Notes under the pieces: generated by a model
What the model was told of the DNA's origin: nothing
Database searches by the model: none
The model's input: only the letters and a program-made list of their open reading frames with translations
In this document: piece by piece, positions 7,694-15,675 of the stretch
How the letters are laid out: every line of letters starts with the position of its first letter
Position numbering within the stretch: the first letter of the stretch is position 1
Assembly (NCBI GenBank): GCA_019310125.1
Contig: JAFDEW010000002.1
Location: 1 to 33,791 of the forward strand
Direction: 5' to 3'
Source of the DNA: Deltaproteobacteria bacterium
Lineage (GTDB): Bacteria > Desulfobacterota > Desulfobacteria > Desulfobacterales > UBA11574
DNA length: 33,791 bases
Position numbers and translations under genes: made by a program

Positions 7694-8773
7694 ATGGCTG
7701 AAGAGAATTTTGGAGAAAAGACCGAACAACCCACTCCAAAGAAGAGAAAAGAACTCAGGGACAAAGGAGAGGTTGCAAAAAGCAGGGAATTGCCCTCGGT
7801 AGCCGTACTCCTGTCCGCTCTGATCGCCTTATCCCTTTTCGGATCCTATACCTACAGCCATATTCAGGTTATTATGAAAGAGGCATTTTCTCTTCCCACA
7901 ATGAATGATCTGAGCATTCCCGAGTTTTTGATATTTGCTCAAGAGGTGATTATCGGTTTTATACTAGCGTTATGCCCTCTTTTGGCAGCCATTTTTATCA
8001 CGGCGATTTTATCTAATATCATGCAGGTCGGGTTTGTTTTGTCCGGTGAGTCGATCATGCCCAAGCTGTCCAAAATAGATCCCATTAAAGGATTCGGGAG
8101 GCTTTTTTCCAAACAGGGTTTTATGGAATTGTTCAAGTCTTTGATCAAACTGGTCATTGTGAGCGGAATCGCCTATTTAACGATAAAGGGCGAAATGAAC
8201 ACGGTTGCCCATTTAGGGGGAATGGAGCTAAATTCAATTTTTGCTTACATTTTTAAAATCTTTTTTAAACTTTTTATCAGATGCGGCATGGCAATGATTT
8301 TTCTGGCACTCATGGATTATGCATTCCAGAAATGGGACTTTGAGAAAAGAAACAAGATGACAAAACAGGAAGTCAAGGATGAATTTAAGAGGACGGAAGG
8401 CGACCCTTTGATAAAATCGAGAATAAAAAGCATTCAAATGGAAATGGCCAGAAAAAGGATGATGCAGGCTGTTCCTGAGGCGGATGTTGTTATTACAAAT
8501 CCCACCCATCTTGCCGTGGCCTTAACGTACGATAGTTCTTCCATGAATGCTCCGAAATTAATTGCAAAAGGAGCGGGAAAGATCGCTAAAAAAATTAAAG
8601 ACCTGGCAGAAGAACATGACATCCCGATTGTAGAAAACAGGGAACTTGCCCGGAATCTGAATTCCCATGTTGAGATCGGCCAGGAGATACCGCCCATATT
8701 GTTTCAGGCGGTCGCCGAGATTCTGGCTTATGTATATAAAATAAAGTCCAATCATTCACATGGGTTGGGATAA
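7694..8773 (+). CDS. flhB: Flagellar export switch protein FlhB
   Basis: FlhB (359 residues) has a charged N-terminus with EKTEQPTPKKRKELRDKG, four membrane helices (about 32-210), a linker with KQEVKDEFKRTEGDP, and the self-cleaving NPTH motif at residues 269-272. The C-terminal domain after the cleavage site controls the change from hook to filament substrates. The stop at 8773 is followed by a 164-nt gap with a palindromic repeat before flhA. A second, isolated copy of the C-terminal domain is encoded at 16755-17033. Confidence 0.96.
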   Translation: MAEENFGEKTEQPTPKKRKELRDKGEVAKSRELPSVAVLLSALIALSLFGSYTYSHIQVIMKEAFSLPTMNDLSIPEFLIFAQEVIIGFILALCPLLAAIFITAILSNIMQVGFVLSGESIMPKLSKIDPIKGFGRLFSKQGFMELFKSLIKLVIVSGIAYLTIKGEMNTVAHLGGMELNSIFAYIFKIFFKLFIRCGMAMIFLALMDYAFQKWDFEKRNKMTKQEVKDEFKRTEGDPLIKSRIKSIQMEMARKRMMQAVPEADVVITNPTHLAVALTYDSSSMNAPKLIAKGAGKIAKKIKDLAEEHDIPIVENRELARNLNSHVEIGQEIPPILFQAVAEILAYVYKIKSNHSHGLG

Positions 8774-8829
8774 GTAAACTTTAAGCGCTTAGGTGTAAAT
8801 ACTATGCTTTTGATAAAAAAAACATTTTC

Positions 8830-8902
8830 GCCACCAAGACACCAAGGCACGAAGATGAAATTTAACAAACTGTTTTCCTTTGTGTCTTTGTGTCTTTGTG
8901 GC
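8830..8902. repeat. Palindromic 'GCCACAAAGACAC' repeat between flhB and flhA
   Basis: Arms at 8830-8854 and 8878-8902 are imperfect inverted repeats (25 nt each) built from iterated CCAAGACAC-like words. The same element recurs at 21815-21880. It ends about 35 nt before the flhA ATG and creates a spurious upstream extension of the flhA frame. Elements of this consensus occur widely between genes in environmental bacteria (general knowledge); their function is unknown to me. Confidence 0.8.
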
Positions 8903-8937
8903 AATTTCTTCCGGTTTGTCCGGGTTGGGATATAAAA

Positions 8938-11025
8938 ATGGAAGACGTCGTAAACTCAAAAGCAAATCCCGGAACATACAGTGAATTGATTACGGTCATT
9001 GCCGTGCTTGGCGTGCTTGTGGTAATGATTGTCCCATTACCCTCAATTATTCTCGATTTCCTTCTGGCATTGAATATTACCCTTGCGATAACCATACTGT
9101 TGATTGCCATGTATACCATAAAACCCCTGGACTTTTTCATATTCCCCCCGCTACTTCTGGTGACAACGCTTTTCAGGTTGTCTCTCAATGTGGCTTCTAC
9201 ACGGTTGATTCTGTTACATGGTAATGAAGGGGGCATGGCCGCGGGAAAGGTGATCAAATCATTCGGGAGTTTTGTAGTCGGCGGGAATTATGTGGTGGGA
9301 ATGATTGTTTTTATTATTCTGGTTATTGTTAATTTTGTGGTTATTACAAAAGGTGCAACACGGATTGCTGAGGTTGCCGCACGATTTACACTCGATGCTA
9401 TGCCCGGCAAACAGATGGGGGTTGATGCGGATCTGAACGCCGGACTCATAGATGAAGGTGAAGCAAAAGCTCGCAGAGCCATGATTACAAGAGAATCTGA
9501 GTTCCACGGATCAATGGATGGCGCTGCCAAATTTGTAAGAGGAGATGCTATTGCGGGTATAATTATTACCGCCATCAATATTATTGGTGGGTTTATTATC
9601 GGAGTGCTTCAACAAAAAATGTCTATTATCGATGCTGCTCAGAATTACACTCTTTTAACCGTGGGCGACGGATTGGTCTCCCAAATTCCTGCCCTTACCA
9701 TATCGACTGCAGCAGGAATCGTTGTAAGCCGGGCGGCTTCACAAGAGACTATGGGCAAAGATTTTGCGAAACAGTTCTTAAATTATCCAAAGGCTATATA
9801 TGTTTCAGCGTTGACGGTATTCTTTTTCGGCTTGATTCCGGGGTTGCCGCATATTCCGTTTATCTTACTTTCCATTCTAATTGGAGGAAGCGTTTATCTG
9901 CTTAGGGGGGGGAAAGAAGGATTAAAGACAAAAGAAATAGAGGAGAAAAAAAAGGAACCTGTGGAGGAGGGACCGGAACCCGTGGAGCATCTGCTTATTG
10001 TTGATCCTCTTGAACTGGAGGTGGGTTACGGACTTATTTCACTGGTAGATAGAGAACAGGGGGGGAAATTCCTTGACAGGGTTCGGTCCATAAGACGGCA
10101 GTTTGCACTTGAGATGGGTATGGTTATTCCCCCCATCCATATCAGGGATAATCTGCAGCTGAACTCATCCGAATATCAGATTCTTCTGAAAGGGGTAAAA
10201 ATAGCGGGTGCTGAATTAATGATGAATCATTATCTTGCCATGGATCCGGGAGATATTAGCCGGAAAATAGAAGGTGTTGAAACAATGGAGCCTGCATTTA
10301 ACATACCCGCGGTCTGGATACCGGAGGAACGCAAAGAGGAAGCAAAACTATCCGGCTATACCGTGGTTGATGATGCAACGATAATGGCTACACATCTTAC
10401 GGAGGTTCTTCGAAAGCATGCCTCTGAATTATTGGGAAGACAGGAGGTTCAGAACTTGCTGGACAACTTAAGCCGGTCCTGTCCAAAGGCGGTTGAGGAA
10501 CTGGTGCCGAACCTCCTTTCTTTGGGTATTTTGCAAAAGGTAATGCAAAATCTTATAAAGGAACGAATATCCATCAGAGATCTGTTGACTGTTGTTGAGA
10601 CCCTGGCTGATTATGCGGTTTTGACAAAAGATCCGGACCTGTTAACCGAATACGTCAGGAATAAACTTTCAAGATCCATTATCAGCCCGTATATAGGAGA
10701 GGATGGTTTCTTGAAACTGATAACAATGGATCCGGGTGTAGAGGATTTATTGCTTAAGGGGATTCAGAAAGCGGAACATGGTTCATATCTTTCCATAGAT
10801 CCAAAGATTGCAGATTCGATTATTGCTTCTATCAAGCAGGAGGCGGAAAAAGCCATGTCAAAGAATATTCAGCCGATCCTTCTGACATCCCCTGTAATAC
10901 GAAGGCATTTAAAGAAAATGGTGGAATATTTTATTCCTTCATTAATGGTACTGTCCCAGAGCGAGCTATTGAGCGATATCGGGTTTAAATCAATTGGAAA
11001 GGTAAGTTTAAACTATGCAAATTAA
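8938..11025 (+). CDS. flhA: Flagellar export protein FlhA
   Basis: From ATG 8938 the product is 695 residues, the usual FlhA length. The N-terminal half has about eight membrane helices and the strongly conserved FHIPEP-family cytoplasmic loop, with DAMPGKQMGVDADLNAGLID, EAKARRAMITRESEFHGSMD and GAAKFVRGDAIAG. The C-terminal cytoplasmic half (about 360-695) forms the ring that docks chaperone-substrate complexes. The open frame extends upstream to 8890, but those residues are translated palindromic repeat, so ATG 8938 was chosen despite a weak ribosome site (GGGA about 8 nt upstream). The 3' end overlaps flhF by 11 nt. Confidence 0.95.
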   Translation: MEDVVNSKANPGTYSELITVIAVLGVLVVMIVPLPSIILDFLLALNITLAITILLIAMYTIKPLDFFIFPPLLLVTTLFRLSLNVASTRLILLHGNEGGMAAGKVIKSFGSFVVGGNYVVGMIVFIILVIVNFVVITKGATRIAEVAARFTLDAMPGKQMGVDADLNAGLIDEGEAKARRAMITRESEFHGSMDGAAKFVRGDAIAGIIITAINIIGGFIIGVLQQKMSIIDAAQNYTLLTVGDGLVSQIPALTISTAAGIVVSRAASQETMGKDFAKQFLNYPKAIYVSALTVFFFGLIPGLPHIPFILLSILIGGSVYLLRGGKEGLKTKEIEEKKKEPVEEGPEPVEHLLIVDPLELEVGYGLISLVDREQGGKFLDRVRSIRRQFALEMGMVIPPIHIRDNLQLNSSEYQILLKGVKIAGAELMMNHYLAMDPGDISRKIEGVETMEPAFNIPAVWIPEERKEEAKLSGYTVVDDATIMATHLTEVLRKHASELLGRQEVQNLLDNLSRSCPKAVEELVPNLLSLGILQKVMQNLIKERISIRDLLTVVETLADYAVLTKDPDLLTEYVRNKLSRSIISPYIGEDGFLKLITMDPGVEDLLLKGIQKAEHGSYLSIDPKIADSIIASIKQEAEKAMSKNIQPILLTSPVIRRHLKKMVEYFIPSLMVLSQSELLSDIGFKSIGKVSLNYAN

Positions 11026-12070
11026 AAAATACCAGGCCAGGACAATTAAAGAGGCAACCGCTAAGGTTAAGAATGTGCTTGGACATGATGCCATGATTAT
11101 TTCAACAAAGAAAATAAAGGGGAACGGTAAAGATGGTCTGTTTGAGATCGCTGCAATACCGCCGAAAGATAATATTTCAAGTGAATATTCGGATCTTTTT
11201 GGGGAAGTAAAAACAGAGCTCATGAGCATAAAAGAGATGCTTTATCTCGTGAATCATTGCGGCGGTTATTCAGAAAAACTGTTATTGACTCCCGGAATTC
11301 TCAACCTCTATGCGAGAATGATAAAAAACGGAGTTGATGATTATTATGCACGACTCTTTTTAGAAAGGTCGGGGGCCTTTAACGGGCATTCTGATGACGG
11401 TTTGAACAATTTCAAGGAAAAAGTCTTCAAAGAGATAATGCAGGTCATAAAGACAAAAGATCCCTTTGACGTCGCAGATAACCGCCGGTTAATAGCAGCC
11501 TTTATCGGTACAACAGGGGTTGGTAAAACCACAACCATTGCAAAGCTTGCTGCACAGCTCATGCTGAAATCTGGGAAAAAAGTCGGCTTAATTTCAATAG
11601 ACGCCTATCGAATAGGAGCTATGGAACAGCTCAAGACATACGCGGACATTTTGGGGATCCCTTGTTTTCGAGCATTTAAAAAAAAGGATCTGCTTTTCGC
11701 CCTTAAAAATATGGAAGGAAAAAATGTTATCTTGATCGATACGGCCGGACAGAGTCAGTATGACATGTCACGGATCGAAGAACTAAAGAGAATGATGCCG
11801 GGGGATATGAATATCAGCACACATCTTCTTTTGAGTGTCGCTACTAGGGAGTCTGAGATGAACAAGGCTGCCGTTAATTTCAGCGCCCTAAACTATCTAA
11901 GTTATATATTTACCAAGACGGATGAAACAGAAAGATGTGGTTCAATTATAAACCAGGTCATGAAATTAAATTTACCGATCTCTTATATAACTAACGGTCA
12001 AAAAGTGCCTGAAGATATTGAGCGAGCGGATAAAGAAAAGATCTTAAAACTGTTGTTGAGTAAAAATTGA
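11015..12070 (+). CDS. flhF: Flagellar placement GTPase FlhF (SRP-type)
   Basis: FlhF (351 residues) begins with the conserved MQIKKYQARTIKEATAKVK and a GHDAMIIST segment of the B domain, then the SRP-GTPase NG domain with the P-loop GTTGVGKT (165-172), the DAYRIGAMEQLKTYA segment and the G3 motif DTAGQ. It recruits early basal-body parts to the cell pole and works with FlhG, encoded downstream. It overlaps flhA by 11 nt. The stop codon lies inside a palindromic element that follows, so the insertion just missed, or supplied, the gene end. Confidence 0.95.
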   Translation: MQIKKYQARTIKEATAKVKNVLGHDAMIISTKKIKGNGKDGLFEIAAIPPKDNISSEYSDLFGEVKTELMSIKEMLYLVNHCGGYSEKLLLTPGILNLYARMIKNGVDDYYARLFLERSGAFNGHSDDGLNNFKEKVFKEIMQVIKTKDPFDVADNRRLIAAFIGTTGVGKTTTIAKLAAQLMLKSGKKVGLISIDAYRIGAMEQLKTYADILGIPCFRAFKKKDLLFALKNMEGKNVILIDTAGQSQYDMSRIEELKRMMPGDMNISTHLLLSVATRESEMNKAAVNFSALNYLSYIFTKTDETERCGSIINQVMKLNLPISYITNGQKVPEDIERADKEKILKLLLSKN

Positions 12071-12201
12071 CGGTCTCGTAAAAAGTCCCAAAACCGTCAT
12101 GCCGGACTTGATCCGGCATCCGGAAGTAAATGAATTTACTGGATTCCGGCTTTCGCCGGAATGACGACAAAAGCGAATTCCCGATTTTTTACGAAGCCAT
12201 C
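12069..12201. repeat. MITE/REP-like palindromic element with CGTAAAAAGTC termini
   Basis: Terminal arms at 12069-12087 and 12183-12201 are inverted repeats matching at 15 of 19 positions. Inside is a second pair of hairpins: GCCGGACTTGATCCGGC, and CCGGCTTTCGCCGG ending in AATGACG. The termini match those of an element at 33437-33561, but the interior is different. No transposase is encoded. The flhF stop codon TGA (12068-12070) overlaps the left end. It could act as a transcription boundary between flhF and flhG. Confidence 0.8.
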
Positions 12202-12313
12202 AAAGTTTGAAGTGAGCTAAAGTTAAGGAATTCTGTCAATTATATAAAAACAGCGGAGTGAAGCGACACCATAACGTTAGGCACTTTTAACTTATACGGC
12301 TTTAAGTAAAACA

Positions 12314-12355
12314 GCCCCTTTCAGGGGCAAACCAAAGTCTGGCCCTTTGGGCCAG
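12314..12355 (+). promoter_or_regulatory. Double-hairpin leader just upstream of flhG
   Basis: Two tight GC-rich hairpins stand 10 nt apart: GCCCCT-loop-AGGGGC (12314-12328) and a 7-bp stem CTGGCCC with GGGCCAG (12339-12355). They end 26 nt before the flhG start, close to the ribosome site TAGGAGAG. No T run follows, so a role in mRNA stability or translation is more likely than termination. The structure matches no riboswitch class I can confirm. Confidence 0.4.
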
Positions 12356-12381
12356 GATTCTTTACTGTAGGAGAGAAAAAG

Positions 12382-13293
12382 ATGGATCAGGCAACAAATT
12401 TGAGACGAATAATAAAAGAAAAATCCGGAAAGATTCACGAGCTTAAAGCGTATCAGAAAGACAGAGACGCTTCAAAAATAAACGGGCCATTGGTTATTGC
12501 CGTTACCAGCGGCAAGGGCGGGGTCGGTAAAACAAATATTGTAGGCAATCTGGCTATTGCATATCAGAGGATGAAAAAAAAGACCTTAATCTTTGATGCT
12601 GATCTCGGACTGGCAAATATTGATATTATCTATGGCATAAATCCCAAACATACCATTGAAGAAGTCATAAGCGGAGAAAAAGAGTTGTCTCAAATTATTG
12701 TTAACGGGCCGGAAGGTGTGGCAGTAATACCGGCCAGTTCAGGTGTACAGGAATTAGCCCATCTTTCAGAAGGTCATAAGATAAACCTGTTAAACGAATT
12801 CGATATATTGAACAGAAAGTTCGACATATTGCTTATCGACACAAGTGCAGGGATTTCCTCAAATGTTACTTATTTTAATCTGGCGGCACAAGAAAGAATA
12901 GTGGTTGTAACTCCGGAACCCACATCTATTACAGATGCATATGCTCTGATAAAAATTATGTATAACAAACACGGGGTAACGAATTTTTATCTTTTGATGA
13001 ATATGGTCAAAGATGAAAAAGAAGCAAAATCCGTATATAAGAACCTGAGCAGCGTCGTAGGAAAATATATGGGAAGCATATCCATAGACTATGCCGGATA
13101 TATCCCATACGATAAATATTTGCACGAGTCTGTAATCAGAAGAGTGCCGGTAAGTTGTTGTTATCCGGAGGCATGTTCAAGCCATAGCTTTAAAGAGTTG
13201 GCCGATTTTTTATTAAGTCAGGCAAAAGGAAGACCCAATGACGGTAATATTAAATTTTTTTGGAAACGGTTGATGGCGGGGGCGGCGGATTAA
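12382..13293 (+). CDS. flhG: Flagellar number regulator FlhG (FleN/YlxH, MinD-like ATPase)
   Basis: This 303-residue MinD/ParA-type ATPase has a deviant Walker A SGKGGVGKT (43-51), a FDADLGLANID segment, and a LLIDTSAG Walker B. The first residues, MDQATNLRR, contain the DQAxxLR activator motif that family work shows stimulates FlhF GTPase activity, which supports FlhG over a generic ParA. Its role is to limit flagellar number and, in some polar species, to restrain the master sigma-54 activator. It starts at ATG 12382 with TAGGAGAG upstream; fliA begins 4 nt after its stop. Confidence 0.95.
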   Translation: MDQATNLRRIIKEKSGKIHELKAYQKDRDASKINGPLVIAVTSGKGGVGKTNIVGNLAIAYQRMKKKTLIFDADLGLANIDIIYGINPKHTIEEVISGEKELSQIIVNGPEGVAVIPASSGVQELAHLSEGHKINLLNEFDILNRKFDILLIDTSAGISSNVTYFNLAAQERIVVVTPEPTSITDAYALIKIMYNKHGVTNFYLLMNMVKDEKEAKSVYKNLSSVVGKYMGSISIDYAGYIPYDKYLHESVIRRVPVSCCYPEACSSHSFKELADFLLSQAKGRPNDGNIKFFWKRLMAGAAD

Positions 13294-13296
13294 ATA

Positions 13297-14055
13297 ATGA
13301 GGGCTGGGGTCAAAAAATATCAGCAGGCTTTCCAGGCAGAACAGGGAAATAAGGATGAAAAGCTCAGAGAAGAGCTTATCCTCAAATATGCTCCGTTGGT
13401 AAAAAACATTGCCGAAAGGATGGCGATCAGGTTACCCCCCAATATATGCAAAGAAGAGTTAGTGGGTCCTGGAATTATGGGGTTGTTTGATGCCATTGAA
13501 AAATTTGATTCAAGCAGACAGATTAAATTTCAGACATATGCAAATCTAAGGATAAAAGGGGCCATACTGGATGAATTGAGAAAAATGGACATGATTTCCA
13601 GATCCATCAGAAAAAATATTCATCGGATTGAAAATGCTATGAGATCCCTTGAGTTAAAACTCGGCAGGGAGCCTGAGGATTTTGAAATTGCAGAGGAAAT
13701 GGGAGTTGATATCGATTCATATTATAAGATGACCATGAAAGCTCAAGGCGCCGGGCTTTTAAGCCTCGATGAGATCATGCCGGACGGTACAACACCAAAA
13801 CTTAGCAGGCAAGTCTCGGATACGCTTTCTCCTTTTGATAAACTGAAAATAAAGGAATCAAAAAAAATTATATCCAAGGCTCTCTCAAAGCTTTCAAAAA
13901 AAGAACAACTGGTAATGTCGCTATATTATTATGATGAGTTGACATTAAAAGAGATCGCAAAGGTTCTGGATTTGACAGAGTCAAGGATATCTCAGATCCA
14001 TTCAAAAATAATAATAAAATTAAGGATAAAACTCAAATCATACTATAAAGACTGA
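13297..14055 (+). CDS. fliA: Flagellar sigma factor FliA (sigma-28)
   Basis: This 252-residue sigma-70-family protein of group 3 has region 2 (about 25-95, with KFQTYANLRIKGAILDELR), a FliA-type region 3 and region 4 (about 195-250) with the helix-turn-helix TLKEIAKVLDLTESRISQIH. It directs RNA polymerase to late flagellar promoters such as flagellin. The anti-sigma factor FlgM, usually next to flgN or flgK, was not found in this window. It is 3 nt downstream of flhG and 2 nt upstream of a FliL-like gene, so it is co-transcribed. Confidence 0.95.
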   Translation: MRAGVKKYQQAFQAEQGNKDEKLREELILKYAPLVKNIAERMAIRLPPNICKEELVGPGIMGLFDAIEKFDSSRQIKFQTYANLRIKGAILDELRKMDMISRSIRKNIHRIENAMRSLELKLGREPEDFEIAEEMGVDIDSYYKMTMKAQGAGLLSLDEIMPDGTTPKLSRQVSDTLSPFDKLKIKESKKIISKALSKLSKKEQLVMSLYYYDELTLKEIAKVLDLTESRISQIHSKIIIKLRIKLKSYYKD

Positions 14056-14057
14056 TT

Positions 14058-14855
14058 ATGACTTCTTTAAAGCGGGAAGATAATACAGAAGCGATTGTCG
14101 AACACGATCCGGACGATCCGGGGAATGAAGAGATCTCAGAGACCATCGGACACGAGTTGGATGATCCGGAGAATGAAGAGATCTCAGAGACCATCGGACA
14201 CGAGTTGGATGATCCGGAGAATGAAGAGATCGCAGAGATTACCGGACACGAACTGGATGAATCGGGAGATGAAGAAAACGCAGAAGTTACCGGAGACGAT
14301 CTGAATGGACCGGGAGTCCCGGAGGACGAATCATTTGTCGGTAGTGATTTGAACGAATCCAAAGATAAACGGAGTAGAACATATACAGAAAAGAAAATTA
14401 AATTTAAAGGCATTATAAAAAAGTTCAGAGTCAAAAAAACGTTGTTCTTGTTTCTTGTGGCAGGTGTATGCGTTTTGGCCGGGGGGAGTTATTATTCTTT
14501 TCAACATAAGAATGGGAAAGAAATCAATTCCCGAAGCAACATCTTTCCCATTCCCCATGATAAATCAATCATATTTGAATCGTTTATTCTACCGATTCAA
14601 AACAAGCAGGGATATACCTATATTTCTTTAAACCTTTTACTTGAATTGTCAAATATAAAATTAAAGGGAGAAATAATAGAGAAAAAAGATCAACTCAGGG
14701 GAATTATTTACGATATACTGGAACAAGAGATACACAGGGTGGAAGATGCCGACGCATTGGATAAACTAAAGACGTTAATTATAAAAAGAACTAACACAGT
14801 ATTAACTTCCGGAGAAGTTCGTGAGGCATTTATAACCAATTTTTTGCTGGTTTAA
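14058..14855 (+). CDS. FliL-like protein with acidic tandem-repeat N-terminus
   Basis: The 265-residue product has three parts. Residues 19-98 are about five 16-residue acidic repeats (consensus DDPENEEISETIGHEL). Residues 129-148 form one membrane helix. The C-terminal periplasmic domain (about 165-265) follows the FliL plan, with SFILPIQ, YTYISLNLLLEL, LRGIIYDILEQE and a final VREAFITNFLLV. Its topology matches FliL, but the family-typical ending FTEFVVQ has diverged. It may be a second stator-associated FliL that reaches into the cytoplasm with a flexible negative arm (inference). It follows fliA by 2 nt. Confidence 0.75.
   Translation: MTSLKREDNTEAIVEHDPDDPGNEEISETIGHELDDPENEEISETIGHELDDPENEEIAEITGHELDESGDEENAEVTGDDLNGPGVPEDESFVGSDLNESKDKRSRTYTEKKIKFKGIIKKFRVKKTLFLFLVAGVCVLAGGSYYSFQHKNGKEINSRSNIFPIPHDKSIIFESFILPIQNKQGYTYISLNLLLELSNIKLKGEIIEKKDQLRGIIYDILEQEIHRVEDADALDKLKTLIIKRTNTVLTSGEVREAFITNFLLV
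14112..14351 (+). repeat. 48-nt tandem repeat inside the FliL-like gene
   Basis: Five in-frame units of 48 nt occupy 14112-14159, 14160-14207, 14208-14255, 14256-14303 and 14304-14351. Units 1 and 2 are almost identical in DNA, unit 3 has several changes, and units 4 and 5 are strongly diverged. The gradient suggests recent duplication at the 5' end. Copy number would be expected to vary between strains by slippage without breaking the frame. Confidence 0.85.
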
Positions 14856-14884
14856 ACCTGAATTTACAACTTTTAGTGAATGAA

Positions 14885-15184
14885 ATGTCAAGTACAACAA
14901 ATATGAATATTATTCTCGGTCAGGGAAGCGCAGTTAAGGAAGTACACAACGTCAAGAAGCAGAATCTTGAAGTTAATCAGCAGTGTGTTGCCCAGCATGT
15001 GGAGGACAAAAAGAAAGAAGACAAAAATAAAATCCAGGATTTTGAAAAAAGCAACCGGATAGACATGAAAAACGATAAAGAGAAAAAGAAAGGTAAAAAA
15101 AGCAATAAAAGAGGCGCAGAAAAGGAAAAACAAAAACAGAAAAATAATTTCTTACAAAGTAAAATAATAGATATCAGGGTCTAA
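14885..15184 (+). CDS. Small, highly charged hypothetical protein in flagellar operon
   Basis: This roughly 99-residue protein has no recognised domain. It starts with a polar stretch (MSSTTNMNIILGQGSAVKEV) and continues as Lys/Glu-rich, low-complexity sequence likely to be coiled or disordered, with a basic C-terminus. GTG 14876 is an alternative start; neither start has a clear ribosome site. Small charged proteins of this kind occur between fliL-type and FliK-type genes in other deltaproteobacterial clusters (general recollection, not checked). Its placement 3 nt before the next gene supports it being real. Confidence 0.6.
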   Translation: MSSTTNMNIILGQGSAVKEVHNVKKQNLEVNQQCVAQHVEDKKKEDKNKIQDFEKSNRIDMKNDKEKKKGKKSNKRGAEKEKQKQKNNFLQSKIIDIRV

Positions 15185-15186
15185 TC

Positions 15187-15675
15187 ATGGAATTTATGGA
15201 TTTAAAATTCTTAATTTATACACAGATAGGGATTGATATTGTAATTATTGTTGTTTTTATTCTTTTAATTAAAAAAATCAGCTTTTTTAAAGAAAATTCA
15301 TTATTGAATAAGGGATTAGATAAATATGAATCCATGCTGTGCGATGCAGTCAGGATATCCGAACAGTTCAAGGAACAACTTGATGAAAAAAAACATATGA
15401 TAAAGATGCTTAATAAAAAATTGGAAAAGAGGATTGCGAGTTTAAATATGATGTTAAACCGGACGGATGCCTTGCTTTTCCATAACAGACAGTATGATAA
15501 CGTGGACAGGGGGTTCCTTGATCACCACAAAAAAGAGATAATAAAATTAGAAAAGCAGGGGCATAGTTCGGAACAGATTGCCGACACCCTTTCGATTCCC
15601 AGAGAGGAAGTCATGCTCGTTTTGGATTTAAAGAAAAAAAATGAGCAGCAAGACAGTAAAGAAGGTGTGTCTTGA
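15187..15675 (+). CDS. Membrane-anchored coiled-coil protein, DUF2802/DUF6115-like C-terminus
   Basis: The 162-residue product has a single N-terminal membrane helix (about residues 9-28, IGIDIVIIVVFILLI), a Lys/Glu-rich probable coiled coil (about 30-95), and a C-terminal helical motif HHKKEIIKLEKQGHSSEQIADTL plus IPREEVMLVL. That last part resembles the small helix-turn-helix-like ending of DUF2802/DUF6115 proteins encoded in motility clusters. The family name is from memory and tentative. Its stop overlaps the next start (TTGA), implying translational coupling with the FliK-like gene. Function unknown. Confidence 0.65.
   Translation: MEFMDLKFLIYTQIGIDIVIIVVFILLIKKISFFKENSLLNKGLDKYESMLCDAVRISEQFKEQLDEKKHMIKMLNKKLEKRIASLNMMLNRTDALLFHNRQYDNVDRGFLDHHKKEIIKLEKQGHSSEQIADTLSIPREEVMLVLDLKKKNEQQDSKEGVS

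Noticed and set aside
8890-8937. Longer FlhA start at 8890
   Set aside because: These codons are translated palindromic repeat and not part of the FlhA family; ATG 8938 gives the normal N-terminus and length.
12280-12300. AGGCAC as a -24 element upstream of flhG
   Set aside because: No TTGC or GC at the required distance.
12314-12356. Cyclic-di-GMP (GEMM) riboswitch suggested by GGGGCAAACC
   Set aside because: The second conserved part (GACGCAAAGCC and the tetraloop-receptor arrangement) is absent; only simple hairpins remain.
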